NCBI GenBank assembly: GCA_017615235.1
Contig: JAGAAM010000028.1
Span: 1 to 8,287, forward strand
From: Clostridia bacterium
GTDB lineage: Bacteria > Bacillota_A > Clostridia > Oscillospirales > CAG-382
Direction of reading: 5' to 3'
DNA: 8,287 bases
Shown here: piece by piece, positions 1-5,997 of the stretch
Layout: the number at the start of each line of letters is the position of its first letter
Numbering within the stretch: the stretch's first letter is position 1
The notes under the pieces: model-generated
Database searches by the model: none
Told to the model about the DNA's origin: nothing
Seen by the model: the letters and a program-made list of their open reading frames with translations, nothing else
Program-made: the position numbers and the translations under genes

Positions 1-1556
1 AATTCGATCCCGATATACGAATCCAGGATATCATTTTCCAGAATATTGTATTCCGGAACGATCTGGATCTCGGAACCGCCGGAAAACTCGATGTCGATGT
101 TGAATCCGCGGATCGCGAAGGAAAGGATGCCGGTGAGCAGAACGACTGCTACGATGGCAAGGGTGATCATCTTGTTCTTGATGAAATGGAATTTGCCGGA
201 TTTAGCCTGATCGTTTTCGGCTTCAGCGGCTGCGCCGCCGGCTCCGGCTTCTGCATTAACGACCTTTTTCTTTCCGAGAGATCTGTAAAGCGAAGGCTTG
301 CTGACGCCCATACCGCAGAAGAGGTTGAGCAGCGCCCTCGTGATGAGCAGGGAAGTGAACAGCGAGATCACGACGCCGATGAACAGCGTGAGCGCGAAGC
401 CTTTGATCGTACCGGTGCCGAGGAAATAAAGCACAAGGCAGGCGATAAGAGTCGTTACGTTGGAGTCGATGATCGCGGAGAAGGCGCGGTGGAAACCGCC
501 TTTGATCGCCGCTTTGACCGATTTGCCGCCGTCGAGTTCTTCTTTCATCCTCTCGAATATGACGACGTTAGCGTCGACCGCCATACCTATCGAAAGCACG
601 ACGCCCGCGATACCCGCGAGTGTAAGGTTGGCTTCGGTGATGACGAGCACGAACGCGAACAGTCCGGTATAGCAGAGGAGCGAGATCGAAGCGAGCATAC
701 CGGGGATCTTGTAGTAGATGCACATGAAGATCACGACGAGCAGAAGACCGATCGCACCCGCGATGAGCGAGGTGGAAAGCGAGTTCTGACCGAGCGTTGC
801 GCCTACGGTGCGCTGTTCGACGGTTTTAAGGTCGTATTTAAGAGCGCCGGCGTTGATAAGGTTTGCAAGGTGCTGGGAGGATTCCGCGTCGAAGTTGCCT
901 TCGATGACGGCGGTGCCGCCGGTGATGCCTTCCGAAGAATACTTGCTGTCGACGCCGGGGTTGGAGATAAGTTCCTCGTCGAGGTAGATGCCGATAGTGG
1001 TTCCGGAGGAAGCCGCGTGTTTGGTGGCTTCGGCGAAGATCGTTTCACCTGCGGGAGTGAGGTTGAGCTCGACGTAGTAAACCGCGCCGCTGTCGTCGCT
1101 CCTTATCATATTCCTTGCGCTTTCGATATGCTGACCTTCGAGGACGATCTCGTTGTTCTCGTTCCTGAAGGTGAGCTTTGCGGTCTGCATAAAGTCAGCC
1201 GCCGCCTGGTTCGGGTCGTCGACGTCGGGGATCTCGATCGTGACCATGTTATCGCCTGCGCGGTAACAGAGAGCCTCGGTAAGACCTTCGCTGTCAAGCC
1301 TCTGGCGGATGACGGTAAGCACGGATTCCATACCGGAATCGAGCTTGTCGCCGGTATCTTCCGTATTTGCGGCGTAGGTGATGACGGAACCGCCGGCAAG
1401 GTCAAGGCCGAGCCTTACCGCGCCGTCGTCAAAAATGCCTTTTAACTGGGTGTTGTCGTTGAAGTATATACCGCATACCGCCACGGCGCAAATCGCGACG
1501 ATACACAATATAAGCAAAACGAATTTTGCAATATTTGCAGTGCGTGAATAGTTCAT
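1..1556 (-). CDS. secDF: Protein translocase SecDF fusion (SecD plus start of SecF), 3' end outside window
   Basis: Membrane component of the Sec machinery that uses the proton motive force to help pull exported proteins across the membrane. I read 518 residues without a stop to the left edge. A first membrane helix (about residues 10-33) is followed by the SecD hallmark GLDLAGG (50-56), a large extracytoplasmic domain to about 250, and five further helices (about 262-283, 288-308, 311-334, 359-381, 384-412). The conserved SecD helix-4 motif MAVDAN is at 325-330 and is followed by VVIFER. After an Ala/Gly/Glu-rich linker (about 430-452) a SecF-type segment begins, with a helix at 463-484 and the SecF motif DIEFSGG at 488-494. 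There is no stop between the two halves, so this is a true fusion, as in Bacillus (family knowledge). The start is supported by GGAGG at 1567-1571, 10 bases upstream. It has its own promoter. Its C-terminal end is not visible. Confidence 0.96.
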   Translation of the reverse strand, partial: MNYSRTANIAKFVLLILCIVAICAVAVCGIYFNDNTQLKGIFDDGAVRLGLDLAGGSVITYAANTEDTGDKLDSGMESVLTVIRQRLDSEGLTEALCYRAGDNMVTIEIPDVDDPNQAAADFMQTAKLTFRNENNEIVLEGQHIESARNMIRSDDSGAVYYVELNLTPAGETIFAEATKHAASSGTTIGIYLDEELISNPGVDSKYSSEGITGGTAVIEGNFDAESSQHLANLINAGALKYDLKTVEQRTVGATLGQNSLSTSLIAGAIGLLLVVIFMCIYYKIPGMLASISLLCYTGLFAFVLVITEANLTLAGIAGVVLSIGMAVDANVVIFERMKEELDGGKSVKAAIKGGFHRAFSAIIDSNVTTLIACLVLYFLGTGTIKGFALTLFIGVVISLFTSLLITRALLNLFCGMGVSKPSLYRSLGKKKVVNAEAGAGGAAAEAENDQAKSGKFHFIKNKMITLAIVAVVLLTGILSFAIRGFNIDIEFSGGSEIQIVPEYNILENDILDSYIGIE

Positions 1557-1627
1557 CTGCAAAATACCTCCGGATCGCATGATAGACGTAAAAACGCTTT
1601 TTACTGCGTTTTAAAACATTCTATATG

Positions 1628-1656
1628 ATTATACATATATATACTAAATATGTCAA
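1628..1656 (-). promoter_or_regulatory. Consensus sigma-A promoter of secDF
   Basis: On the minus strand, TTGACA (1656-1651) and TATAAT (1633-1628) are separated by exactly 17 bases, matching the housekeeping consensus at all 12 positions. The spacer is AT-rich. Transcription would start near 1621, giving an untranslated leader of about 65 bases before the secDF start. The promoter lies only about 30 bases past the stop of the lipid kinase gene. I see no hairpin terminator between them, so read-through from that gene may add to secDF expression (inference). Confidence 0.88.
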
Positions 1657-1684
1657 GGATTATTTTTACTTTCCGCGTTATTTT

Positions 1685-2578
1685 TCAATAAACGAATTTT
1701 ATCGCGCCGGGAACGACGGATATGTCGGCTTCGCTGTGTTCTCCGCCGTTTTCGCCGTCCAGCGACCAGGGCACCGGCGTGTTTGCCGTGATCCTGAAGC
1801 GCGAGGATTTAAGGTAAACGCAGTCATCGTTGCCGAAATCGGAATTGAGCACGTCTTTAAGCATCGTCGCGCCGTCGATGAAGTTTTTCGGAGTGAGGAC
1901 CATCAGCAGTTCGAACTTGCCGTCGGAGAACGAGATATCGTCCTTCGGAAGGTTAAGCACGCCTCCCGCACGGAAGGAATTCGAAGCCGAGATAAAAAGG
2001 CATTCGTGCTCGTAAACGCCTTCGTCGGTCTCGACCCGGTAAAAAGCGTTTTTCTGTGCGGACTGCGGAACGGTGGATAACCCCGTCATAAGATACGCGC
2101 CGTGTCCGAACACCTTTTTGAGCTTCGGCGAGGTGGCGTATGAAGCGTCCGCAAACAGCCCCGCTGCGGCGATATATACGAAGTATCTGCCGTTGAACAG
2201 ACCGATGTCGGTCGGATGTATCCCGCCCTGCGCGATCCTTTCGCAAGTCTTTATCGCGTTGCCGCTCAAGCCTATCGACTTTCCGAAATCGTTCGTCGAG
2301 CCCATCGGGACGTAGCCGAGAGGGATATCGATCCCGTTTTTCAGCATTCCGTTCACGGTAAGGGCAAGCGTCCCGTCGCCTCCGACGGTCACGATCATAT
2401 CTTTGCCCGCGGAACATTCTTTTATCTGTCCGAAGACCGCTTCTCCCTGCATCGTCGGGACCGCGTCGACCGACCACCCGTGCGACTCGAAAACGCCTGC
2501 CATTTCGGCGATCTTCACATCGGCCCTGCCTTTTCCGGCGGCGGGGTTATAAAGAAGAAGCATATTACGGTTTTCCAT
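1685..2578 (-). CDS. Diacylglycerol kinase family lipid kinase (DAGK catalytic domain, YegS/DgkB/LCB5-like)
   Basis: A soluble or peripheral ATP-dependent kinase, 297 residues, near the usual length of about 290-310. Such enzymes phosphorylate a lipid hydroxyl, often diacylglycerol in Gram-positives, returning it to phosphatidic acid for phospholipid synthesis (family knowledge). Visible motifs: NPAAGKG at 11-17 after a hydrophobic first strand; VGGDGT at 65-70, the nucleotide-binding core; PMGSTNDF at 91-98; a C-terminal beta domain with SDGKFEL at 218-224 and the conserved DGE at 274-276. There is no transmembrane helix. The start is supported by AGAGGTG at 2584-2590, five bases upstream of the ATG. 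The gene is monocistronic from its own promoter, or continues by read-through into secDF, whose promoter begins shortly after its stop. The exact substrate (diacylglycerol, sphingosine-like base, undecaprenol-type lipid) cannot be told from the sequence, so I give no symbol. Confidence 0.93.
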   Translation of the reverse strand: MENRNMLLLYNPAAGKGRADVKIAEMAGVFESHGWSVDAVPTMQGEAVFGQIKECSAGKDMIVTVGGDGTLALTVNGMLKNGIDIPLGYVPMGSTNDFGKSIGLSGNAIKTCERIAQGGIHPTDIGLFNGRYFVYIAAAGLFADASYATSPKLKKVFGHGAYLMTGLSTVPQSAQKNAFYRVETDEGVYEHECLFISASNSFRAGGVLNLPKDDISFSDGKFELLMVLTPKNFIDGATMLKDVLNSDFGNDDCVYLKSSRFRITANTPVPWSLDGENGGEHSEADISVVPGAIKFVY

Positions 2579-2607
2579 TAAATCACCTCTTGAAATACGG
2601 TATTAGT

Positions 2608-2636
2608 ATTGTATCACATCAAACTGATTATTGCAA
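2608..2636 (-). promoter_or_regulatory. Promoter of the lipid kinase gene, sharing its -35 box with the divergent promoter
   Basis: On the minus strand, TTGCAA (2636-2631) is followed after 17 bases by TACAAT (2613-2608), with an extended -10 TG one base upstream (TGATACAAT). Transcription would begin near 2601, about 22 bases before the ATG. The -35 hexamer is a palindrome and is the same six base pairs used by the plus-strand promoter of the SGNH hydrolase gene. Confidence 0.78.
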
Positions 2637-2659
2637 TATTCCGGGTATTATGATAAAAT
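2631..2659 (+). promoter_or_regulatory. Promoter of the SGNH hydrolase gene, sharing its -35 box with the divergent promoter
   Basis: On the plus strand, TTGCAA (2631-2636) is followed after 17 bases by TAAAAT (2654-2659), again with an extended -10 TG one base upstream (TGATAAAAT). The predicted start near 2666 leaves only about 11 bases to the ATG at 2677 but about 26 to the ATG at 2692, which favours the latter as the translation start. The -35 box lies in a 10-base perfect palindrome, TATTGCAATA, at 2629-2638, which could also be an operator half or core (inference). Confidence 0.76.
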
Positions 2660-2678
2660 ATAAAAAACATTGAAAAAT

Positions 2679-2684
2679 GAAGGT
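2679..2684 (+). promoter_or_regulatory. Ribosome binding site that decides the SGNH hydrolase start
   Basis: GAAGGT at 2679-2684 lies seven bases before the ATG at 2692. The alternative ATG at 2677 has only an A-rich stretch upstream with no Shine-Dalgarno match, and it sits almost at the predicted transcript start. The ATG at 2692 is therefore preferred; it shortens the protein by five residues. Confidence 0.7.
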
Positions 2685-2691
2685 CAAAACT

Positions 2692-3810
2692 ATGAAAAGT
2701 TTCGGATTCGGAAGACTGACTTCTTCAAAACAAAAGCTTAAAGCGTCGGATCTCGTCCCGGTATCAAAGCTCGGTAAGACCCGCGGCGACGACGGATTTT
2801 ATTACGTCGATATCGCCCAAAAGCCGATCGAGATCGGCGGCATAGCCCGTCCGGAGGACAATTACGGCGAGTATTACCGCCTTGACGCCTCGAAAAAAGC
2901 CGATTATTCGGACGCGAACCGCGGCCTGGCGGCGAACACCTCCGGCGCATGCGTCCGTTTTGCCACCAACGCGGAGGAGATCTCGCTCCGTGTGACTATC
3001 CGCGCCGGCTGCTTCGGGATGCACCACTTCTGTGACAGGGGCGTATACGGCGTCGACGCCTATATCGGCACCGGCAGTCTCCGCCGCTACGTCGGCGGTC
3101 AGATGCAGACGTTTGCCGACAGCCGCGACGTCAACGCCGGCACGCTGTCGCTCGGAAAAGGCGTTAAAGAAGTTATGGTCAACATGCCGCTTTACGCCGG
3201 TATTTCAAAAATGGAGATCGGCTTCAAAAAAGGCGCGCGCGTCGGCGCACCGACCGTACGCGATTTCAAGCCGGTCGCGTTCTACGGCTCCTCCATCACG
3301 CAGGGCGGATGCGTATCGCGCCCCGGCAATTCCTATTCGAACATAATCTGCCGCGCGCTTAACGCCGACTGCCGCAACTTCGGCTTTTCCGGCAGCGCGA
3401 TGGGCGAACCCGCCGTCGCCGAATATATTGCGAAATGCGATCTTTCCTGCTTCGTCATGGACTACGACTACAACGCCCCGAGCGTGGAGCATTTAAAGGC
3501 TACTCACGAAAAGTTCTTTAAGATAATCCGCAAAGCGCAGCCCGACCTGCCCGTCGTTTTCGTCACCCATCCTTTCTATACCGAAAAGCCGACGGAAGGC
3601 GACCTCGCGCGTATCGCCGCCGTCCGCGAGACCTACGAAAAAGCGCTCGCTTCCGGCGATAAGAACGTTTATTTCGTCGACAGCCGCGACTATTTTGCGA
3701 AAGATATGCGCGACCTTTACGCCGTCGACAACCTCCACCCGAACGATTTGGGTCAGATGGAAATGGCAAAAACGGTCTTCCCGGCCGTTAAGAAAGCTTT
3801 GAACAAATAA
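2692..3810 (+). CDS. SGNH/GDSL-type esterase family hydrolase (Lipase_GDSL_3-like, two-domain)
   Basis: Predicted serine esterase or carbohydrate deacetylase, 372 residues from the chosen start. Residues about 30-185 form a beta-rich N-terminal domain of the kind found before the catalytic domain in this family. The SGNH catalytic domain follows: block I FYGSSITQGG (197-206) with presumed nucleophile Ser201; block II NFGFSG (229-234) with oxyanion Gly234; block III MDYDYN (256-261) with Asn261; block V DNLHPND (346-352) with Asp346 and His349. Thus all four SGNH residues are present. The residue before the nucleophile is Ser where classical GDSL enzymes have Asp, which is common in this subgroup. 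No signal peptide or membrane helix is visible, so it should be cytoplasmic. Related proteins occur in polysaccharide-degrading bacteria, but the substrate is unknown here. It is transcribed divergently from the lipid kinase, is the only plus-strand gene in the window, and ends in a bidirectional terminator. Confidence 0.9.
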   Translation: MKSFGFGRLTSSKQKLKASDLVPVSKLGKTRGDDGFYYVDIAQKPIEIGGIARPEDNYGEYYRLDASKKADYSDANRGLAANTSGACVRFATNAEEISLRVTIRAGCFGMHHFCDRGVYGVDAYIGTGSLRRYVGGQMQTFADSRDVNAGTLSLGKGVKEVMVNMPLYAGISKMEIGFKKGARVGAPTVRDFKPVAFYGSSITQGGCVSRPGNSYSNIICRALNADCRNFGFSGSAMGEPAVAEYIAKCDLSCFVMDYDYNAPSVEHLKATHEKFFKIIRKAQPDLPVVFVTHPFYTEKPTEGDLARIAAVRETYEKALASGDKNVYFVDSRDYFAKDMRDLYAVDNLHPNDLGQMEMAKTVFPAVKKALNK

Positions 3811-3815
3811 AACGT

Positions 3816-3840
3816 AAAAGGAGCCGGGAGGCTCCTTTTT
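3816..3840. terminator. Bidirectional intrinsic terminator between convergent genes
   Basis: Six G/C-rich base pairs, GGAGCC (3820-3825) with GGCTCC (3830-3835), close on a four-base loop and are flanked by AAAA on one side and TTTTT on the other. This makes a Rho-independent terminator readable in both directions. It begins five bases after the SGNH hydrolase stop, and its T-tract touches the stop codon of the convergent ATPase gene, whose TGA ends at 3840. Confidence 0.92.
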
Positions 3841-4706
3841 CAATCGAAGAGTTGCTTATAAAGTTTTACCGTTTCAAGTTCTTTCCAGTCTTTCGTAACT
3901 ACCGGCGTCTCGGACAGATCGTATATCTTCGCGCCGGGTATCGAAAGCAGGAAAGGGGAGTGCGTTGCTATTATGAACTGGCATTTGTAAAACCGCGCGG
4001 AATCGGCGATAAACCGTTTGAGCTCGTTTTGCAGAGGCGCCGAAAGGCTGTTTTCCGGCTCGTCGAGCAGATAAAGCGCGTTTTCCCGGATCCTGTGAGT
4101 GAAATAGCCGAAAGCCGTTTCGCCGTTTGATTTGCCGGGGATATTGACGTGATCCATGCGTTCGGCGGTAAATCGAGATTTGGTCATGCGGTTCGCTTCG
4201 TTGTGATTCTTGAACGCCTCGTAGTCGTCAAGACCCATAAGTGGATGCTCGACGTTGCGTTCTCTGCTGTATTCTTCGAAAAGCTCGGCGCGCCTGCGCT
4301 CGACCCCTTCGTTTATCGCCCGCAGATCGAGCAGATAATCAAAAACGCCGTCGCTTGTTATGATCTCGCTTTCGCGCGGGATCTTTCTGCCGGGAGAAAG
4401 ATCGTAAGAGCAGAGGCGCAGATACGCCTCGAACGAAGGCGAATCGTTGAAACCCGTGCTGCGCCTTATGCGGAGCTTTTCGGCGATAACGTTAAGAATT
4501 GTGCTTTTTCCGCTCCCGTTAAGGCCGTAAAACATCGTCACGTCGGAAAAGCCGATCCGTTCGAACCGCTTTTTCGGGAAAATATTGAAAGGATAGGCGC
4601 TCGTCAGATCATAGCATTGCATATTCAGTTCGGCGCTTTTGGTATCGATGATATATCCGGTCTCGGACTTCACGTCCGGCAGCCTGAATTCCTCTAAATA
4701 GATCAT
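3840..4706 (-). CDS. Orphan AAA/ABC-type ATPase (AAA_21/COG3910-like predicted ATPase)
   Basis: A 288-residue single-domain P-loop ATPase of the ABC-type, SMC-like class. Visible motifs: Walker A GLNGSGKST at 61-69; a signature-like SNGE at 193-196; Walker B LYLLDEPE at 211-218 with presumed catalytic Glu216; an H-loop THSP at 248-251. Between Walker A and the signature lies a charged, helix-rich segment (about 110-185) that is short compared with the coiled-coil arms of SMC or RecF proteins. No membrane segment or nuclease domain is visible, and no permease gene is adjacent, so it is not an obvious transporter subunit. Cellular function is unknown; solitary ATPases of this type are widespread in Firmicutes. 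AAAGG seven bases upstream supports the ATG at 4706. It has its own promoter directly behind the rplL terminator and ends in the terminator shared with the SGNH hydrolase gene. Confidence 0.88.
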   Translation of the reverse strand: MIYLEEFRLPDVKSETGYIIDTKSAELNMQCYDLTSAYPFNIFPKKRFERIGFSDVTMFYGLNGSGKSTILNVIAEKLRIRRSTGFNDSPSFEAYLRLCSYDLSPGRKIPRESEIITSDGVFDYLLDLRAINEGVERRRAELFEEYSRERNVEHPLMGLDDYEAFKNHNEANRMTKSRFTAERMDHVNIPGKSNGETAFGYFTHRIRENALYLLDEPENSLSAPLQNELKRFIADSARFYKCQFIIATHSPFLLSIPGAKIYDLSETPVVTKDWKELETVKLYKQLFD

Positions 4707-4735
4707 AACGCAGCCTTTCGGTTTTTTGTGTAATC

Positions 4736-4764
4736 AGTTTAACCCAAATCCGCATAAGTGTCAA
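4736..4764 (-). promoter_or_regulatory. Promoter of the orphan ATPase gene
   Basis: On the minus strand, a perfect TTGACA (4764-4759) is followed after 17 bases by TAAACT (4741-4736). The -35 box begins one base after the T-tract of the rplL terminator, so the ATPase gene appears to be a separate transcription unit. The predicted leader is about 23 bases long. Confidence 0.75.
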
Positions 4765-4765
4765 G

Positions 4766-4793
4766 AAAAAAAGAAGCCGCAAACGCGACTTCT
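4766..4793 (-). terminator. Intrinsic terminator of rplJ-rplL
   Basis: Reading the minus strand, AGAAGTCGC and GCGGCTTCT form nine base pairs (two G-T) around a GTTT loop, followed by a run of seven T (counting the last stem base). It lies about 20 bases after the rplL stop. Its strength suggests that little transcription continues past rplL. Confidence 0.92.
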
Positions 4794-4814
4794 TTTTCAA
4801 TACGAACGGTAAAA

Positions 4815-5186
4815 TTATTTGATGGTGACTTTGCCGCCGGCTTCTTCGAGAGCCTTTTTGAGTTCTTCGGCTTCTTCTTTGGAAACGCCGGTCTTGACAG
4901 CCTTGGGAGCGCCGACAACGAGTTCTTTCGCTTCGCCGAGTCCGAGACCGGTGATCTCTTTAACGGCTTTGATGACTTTAAGTTTAGCTGCTTCGTCGAA
5001 AGAGGTGAGTTCAACGTCGAATTCAGTCTTTTCTTCAACGGGAGCTGCTGCTGCGCCGGGAGCTGCTGCTACTGCAACGGGAGCGGCGGAAACGCCGTAT
5101 TTCTCTTCGAGAGCTTTTACGAGATCTTTGAGTTCAAGGATAGTAAGACCGTCAATGAGGTCGAGTATCTGGGTGATTTTTTCCAT
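4815..5186 (-). CDS. rplL: 50S ribosomal protein L7/L12
   Basis: Stalk protein that recruits translation GTPases to the ribosome and binds as dimers to L10. It is 123 residues, the normal length. The N-terminal dimerisation helices (about 1-30) include the typical [16 protein letters not shown]; a flexible Ala/Pro-rich hinge covers about 33-51; the C-terminal globular domain (52-123) carries the conserved factor-binding stretch [20 protein letters not shown] at 68-87 and ends in GGKVTIK. Start: GGAGG at 5197-5201, ten bases before the ATG. It lies 45 bases after rplJ with no terminator between, so the two are co-transcribed. In most bacteria rpoB follows; here a terminator and an unrelated ATPase gene follow instead. 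Confidence 0.98.
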   Translation of the reverse strand: MEKITQILDLIDGLTILELKDLVKALEEKYGVSAAPVAVAAAPGAAAAPVEEKTEFDVELTSFDEAAKLKVIKAVKEITGLGLGEAKELVVGAPKAVKTGVSKEEAEELKKALEEAGGKVTIK

Positions 5187-5231
5187 TTTAAAAATTCCTC
5201 CGTAATAATTTGTTTGATGATGTTCCTCAGC

Positions 5232-5759
5232 TTATTCGGCTGCAGGTGCGGCTTCCTCGGCAGGACCTTCCTGCTTGTCGATGATAGCCTGGATAGCGTA
5301 GGCGAATCCGTAAAGGCCGGACTGGAGAGAACCCATAAGTCTGCCGATAAGGACTTCCTTCGTCGGGGTGGCGGCTAACTCTTTAACGCCGTTGGCGTCG
5401 AGGAACTCACCGTCAACAAAACCGGCTTTGATAACAAAATTCTCGTGGTCTTTCGCATATTCTGCAAGGATCCTTGCAGCGGCTACGGGATCTTCCGCGC
5501 TTATGGCGAGAGCGGTCATACCGGAAAGCTGGTCTTTAAGAGCTTCGAAACCGATAAGGTCGCACGCCTTGGACGTAAGGGTATTCTTGACCACTGCGTA
5601 TTCTACGCCGGCATTGCGCAATTCGGCGCGGAGCTTGGTATCGTCGGCGACGTTTATGCCCTGATAGTTGACGAGTACGCCGCTGGCGGCATTCTTCATC
5701 TTATCGGCAAGCTCGGCTACAAACTGCTTTTTTTGTTCAAGAACTGTTGCGTTTGCCAA
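5232..5759 (-). CDS. rplJ: 50S ribosomal protein L10 (TTG start)
   Basis: L10 anchors the L7/L12 dimers to 23S rRNA at the base of the stalk and represses its own operon by binding the leader RNA (family knowledge). With the TTG start at 5759 the protein is 175 residues, a usual length, and begins MANATVLEQKK, a typical L10 N-terminus. The frame stays open back to an ATG at 5840, but that 27-residue extension (including CSFAVFCKG) would be translated from leader hairpin sequence and has no L10 character. GGAGG at 5768-5772 is eight bases from the TTG, which settles the start. The conserved ELRNAGVEYAVVKNTL region follows at about 49-64. The C-terminus is an acidic, Ala/Pro-rich tail, as is common for this protein. 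Expression is probably controlled by the L10 leader and its terminator. Confidence 0.97.
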   Translation of the reverse strand: MANATVLEQKKQFVAELADKMKNAASGVLVNYQGINVADDTKLRAELRNAGVEYAVVKNTLTSKACDLIGFEALKDQLSGMTALAISAEDPVAAARILAEYAKDHENFVIKAGFVDGEFLDANGVKELAATPTKEVLIGRLMGSLQSGLYGFAYAIQAIIDKQEGPAEEAAPAAE

Positions 5760-5767
5760 ATCATTTA

Positions 5768-5772
5768 CCTCC
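5768..5772 (-). promoter_or_regulatory. Ribosome binding site of rplJ that fixes a TTG start
   Basis: GGAGG on the minus strand, eight bases before the TTG at 5759. An ATG lying in another frame at 5763-5765 is too close to it and would give an unrelated peptide, so TTG is the only start here that gives an L10 protein of normal length. Confidence 0.85.
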
Positions 5773-5794
5773 GTATTTATTTGTCGCAGGAGCG

Positions 5795-5830
5795 AAAGAA
5801 AAGCCCCTTTGCAGAATACCGCAAAGGAGC
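5795..5830 (-). terminator. Attenuator terminator in the rplJ leader
   Basis: GCTCCTTTGC (5830-5821) pairs with GCAAAGGGGC (5812-5803) over ten positions, one of them G-U, around an eight-base loop, followed by TTTTCTTT. It ends about 35 bases before the rplJ start, so termination here would block the whole operon. The 3' arm AAAGGGG can pair instead with CCCCTTT at 5853-5847, which provides a mutually exclusive antiterminator. Confidence 0.82.
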
Positions 5831-5925
5831 ACAAAAACACTTAATAAAAGGGGATTTGTTCTACTCCTCGGCAGGCGATCTGCTTCAGATCATTACACTT
5901 TCGTACCTACTGTCTTTGGAATTGA
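5795..5925 (-). ncRNA. L10 leader (ribosomal protein L10-L12 binding autoregulatory RNA)
   Basis: The rplJ transcript has a leader of about 165 bases that shows the features of the Firmicutes L10 leader (Rfam family L10_leader, recalled, not searched). GACAGTAGG (5914-5906) can pair imperfectly with CCTGCCGAGGA (5875-5865), enclosing two small hairpins: TAC-GAAA-GTG (5905-5896) and GATCTG-AAG-CAGATC (5891-5877). This three-way, kink-turn-like element is the expected binding site for L10 with its L12 dimers. Downstream, a terminator hairpin (5830-5803) ends in a U-rich tract, and an upstream CCCCTTTT (5853-5846) can compete for its 3' arm. The likely logic is that free L10(L12) binding favours termination, lowering rplJ-rplL expression. 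The last step is inference. Confidence 0.88.
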
Positions 5926-5931
5926 CAAGTT

Positions 5932-5960
5932 AATATAGCACGTTTTTCAAGGGTTGTCAA
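5932..5960 (-). promoter_or_regulatory. Promoter of the rplJ-rplL operon
   Basis: On the minus strand, TTGACA (5960-5955) and TATATT (5937-5932) are spaced by 17 bases, with an extended -10 TG (TGCTATATT). Transcription would start near 5925, directly before the L10 leader. This strong promoter makes rplJL independent of rplA. Confidence 0.88.
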
Positions 5961-5971
5961 TAGGTTTTTTG

Positions 5972-5997
5972 AAAAAATTACGCAGATTTGCGTTATT
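5972..5997 (-). terminator. Probable weak terminator after the GH127 gene
   Basis: Immediately at the GH127 stop codon, ACGCA and TGCGT (minus strand, 5993-5980) form five base pairs around an AATC loop; after an A-A mismatch four further A-T pairs are possible, and a run of six T follows. The hairpin is short, so termination may be partial and some transcripts may continue into the rplJ unit. Confidence 0.55.

Noticed and set aside
186..1445. Long plus-strand open frame of 419 codons opposite secDF
   Set aside because: It is antisense to a clear SecDF protein, its translation is rich in charged residues with no recognisable domain, and no ribosome binding site or promoter precedes it. Long antisense frames arise from the GC-rich third positions of the real gene.
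1591..1612. AAAACGC/GCGTTTT inverted repeat with a U-run in the secDF leader, considered as an attenuator
   Set aside because: Only seven pairs with three G-C and an eight-base loop; too weak to call a terminator, though it lies in the transcribed leader.
3840..4706. The orphan ATPase as part of a defence system
   Set aside because: No nuclease, reverse transcriptase, toxin or membrane effector gene is next to it; both neighbours are transcribed separately, so there is no support beyond the ATPase fold.
5033..5098. Repeated GCTGCTGCT-like tract
   Set aside because: It encodes the normal Ala/Pro-rich hinge of L7/L12 and is not an independent repeat element.
5445..5933. Plus-strand open frame opposite rplJ and its leader
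   Set aside because: It crosses the structured leader RNA and the rplJ coding region in antisense and has no supporting signal.
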